A program made the translations under genes and the position numbers. From NCBI RefSeq assembly GCF_036010485.1, contig NZ_CP108568.1, positions 2,046,001 through 2,110,000 on the forward strand: 64,000 nt of DNA. The letters are read 5' to 3'. Positions 63,824 to 64,000 of this stretch are shown piece after piece; the first letter of the stretch is position 1, and each line of letters begins with the position of its first letter. The notes below the pieces were generated by a model, which made no database searches, had not been told where the DNA came from, and was given only the letters and a program-made list of their open reading frames with translations. Origin of the DNA: Streptomyces sp. NBC_01198 (GTDB taxonomy: Bacteria; Actinomycetota; Actinomycetes; Streptomycetales; Streptomycetaceae).

Positions 63824-64000
63824 TCAGCCCTGCGTCGGGTCCCCCGGGGTGTAGGTCAGGCGGACCACCTGGCCGTCGGTGCCGGCCGCGCCCAGGTCCT
63901 TGCCGTTGACGAAGAGCTGCACCGCGCCCGCGTTGCCGACGACGAGCTTGATCTTCTTGTCGTCGGTGAAGATCTGCGAGGCGCCCTTCTTCAGCGAGCC
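63824..64000 (-). CDS. RodZ-like protein, C-terminal fragment (DUF4115), runs off the window
   Basis: Only the last 58 codons are present. The translation reads GSLKKGASQIFTDDKKIKLV, VGNAGAVQLFVNGKDLGAAG, then TDGQVVRLTYTPGDPTQG and a stop. This is the extracytoplasmic beta domain seen at the end of RodZ-type proteins with an N-terminal helix-turn-helix and one membrane helix. It lies 115 bp upstream of rimO on the same strand. Confidence 0.75.
   Translation of the reverse strand, partial: GSLKKGASQIFTDDKKIKLVVGNAGAVQLFVNGKDLGAAGTDGQVVRLTYTPGDPTQG

Overview
This is about 64 kb of very GC-rich DNA (low 70s % by eye, strong third-position G/C bias, GTG starts, GGAGG-type ribosome binding sites). 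Gene content points to a chromosomal core segment of Streptomyces or a close Streptomycetaceae relative: a WhiB-type regulator, ClgR, B12-dependent NrdJ with NrdR, Gram-positive-type LexA/SOS boxes, RecA-RecX-DUF3046, Lhr and dapF-miaA-miaB. From memory the order runs parallel to the S. coelicolor rodZ-like/pgsA to recA to miaAB/dapF to lexA/nrdJ to rnhB/recQ stretch; I could not check this by alignment. Most genes are on the minus strand.

Layout. 1-4.3 kb: start of a NUDIX regulator gene, a wrecked glycogen-debranching-type gene, a prolyl-iminopeptidase-like hydrolase, a DUF4192 gene with a perfect DnaA-box inverted repeat upstream, and an anti-sigma-type ATPase. 4.5-8.8 kb: DUF3618 and holin-X envelope proteins, a tiny membrane protein, a WhiB protein, a VOC protein and a GAF-SpoIIE phosphatase. 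8.9-15.4 kb: a RecQ helicase with a phosphoribosyltransferase-like tail, two poorly known proteins, RNase HII, an ADP-ribosylglycohydrolase and a histidine phosphatase. 15.5-18.5 kb: two SDR genes facing a TetR gene, and a DUF4937 gene. 18.6-25.5 kb: nrdJ-nrdR diverging from lexA, then a DinG helicase. 25.6-31.5 kb: a four-gene NRPS-independent siderophore operon. 31.7-43.8 kb: serine protease lipoprotein, hflX, an Rsh protein, dapF, a small membrane protein, miaA, an orphan antitoxin-like gene, a dioxygenase-like gene, miaB and a TAXI binding protein. 43.8-48.1 kb: a two-component system and an FAD monooxygenase. 48.1-53.5 kb: recX-recA, AI-2E-type permease, DUF3046, azlD-azlC and an AraC regulator. 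53.6-64 kb: lhr, a Nei/Fpg glycosylase, a small membrane protein, dpsC-like gene, clgR, cinA, pgsA, rimO and the 3' end of a rodZ-like gene.

How the genes work together. There is a clear genome-maintenance theme: lexA and recA each carry a recognisable SOS box, nrdR-nrdJ has a paired NrdR-box candidate, and recQ, rnhB, dinG, lhr, recX and a Nei-type glycosylase are interspersed. tRNA A37 modification (miaA, miaB), ribosome modification/rescue (rimO, hflX) and stringent response (rsh) form a second housekeeping group. The most distinctive accessory element is the siderophore operon, which lacks the decarboxylase and N-hydroxylase expected for a rhizobactin/schizokinen-type pathway and has no recognisable iron box.
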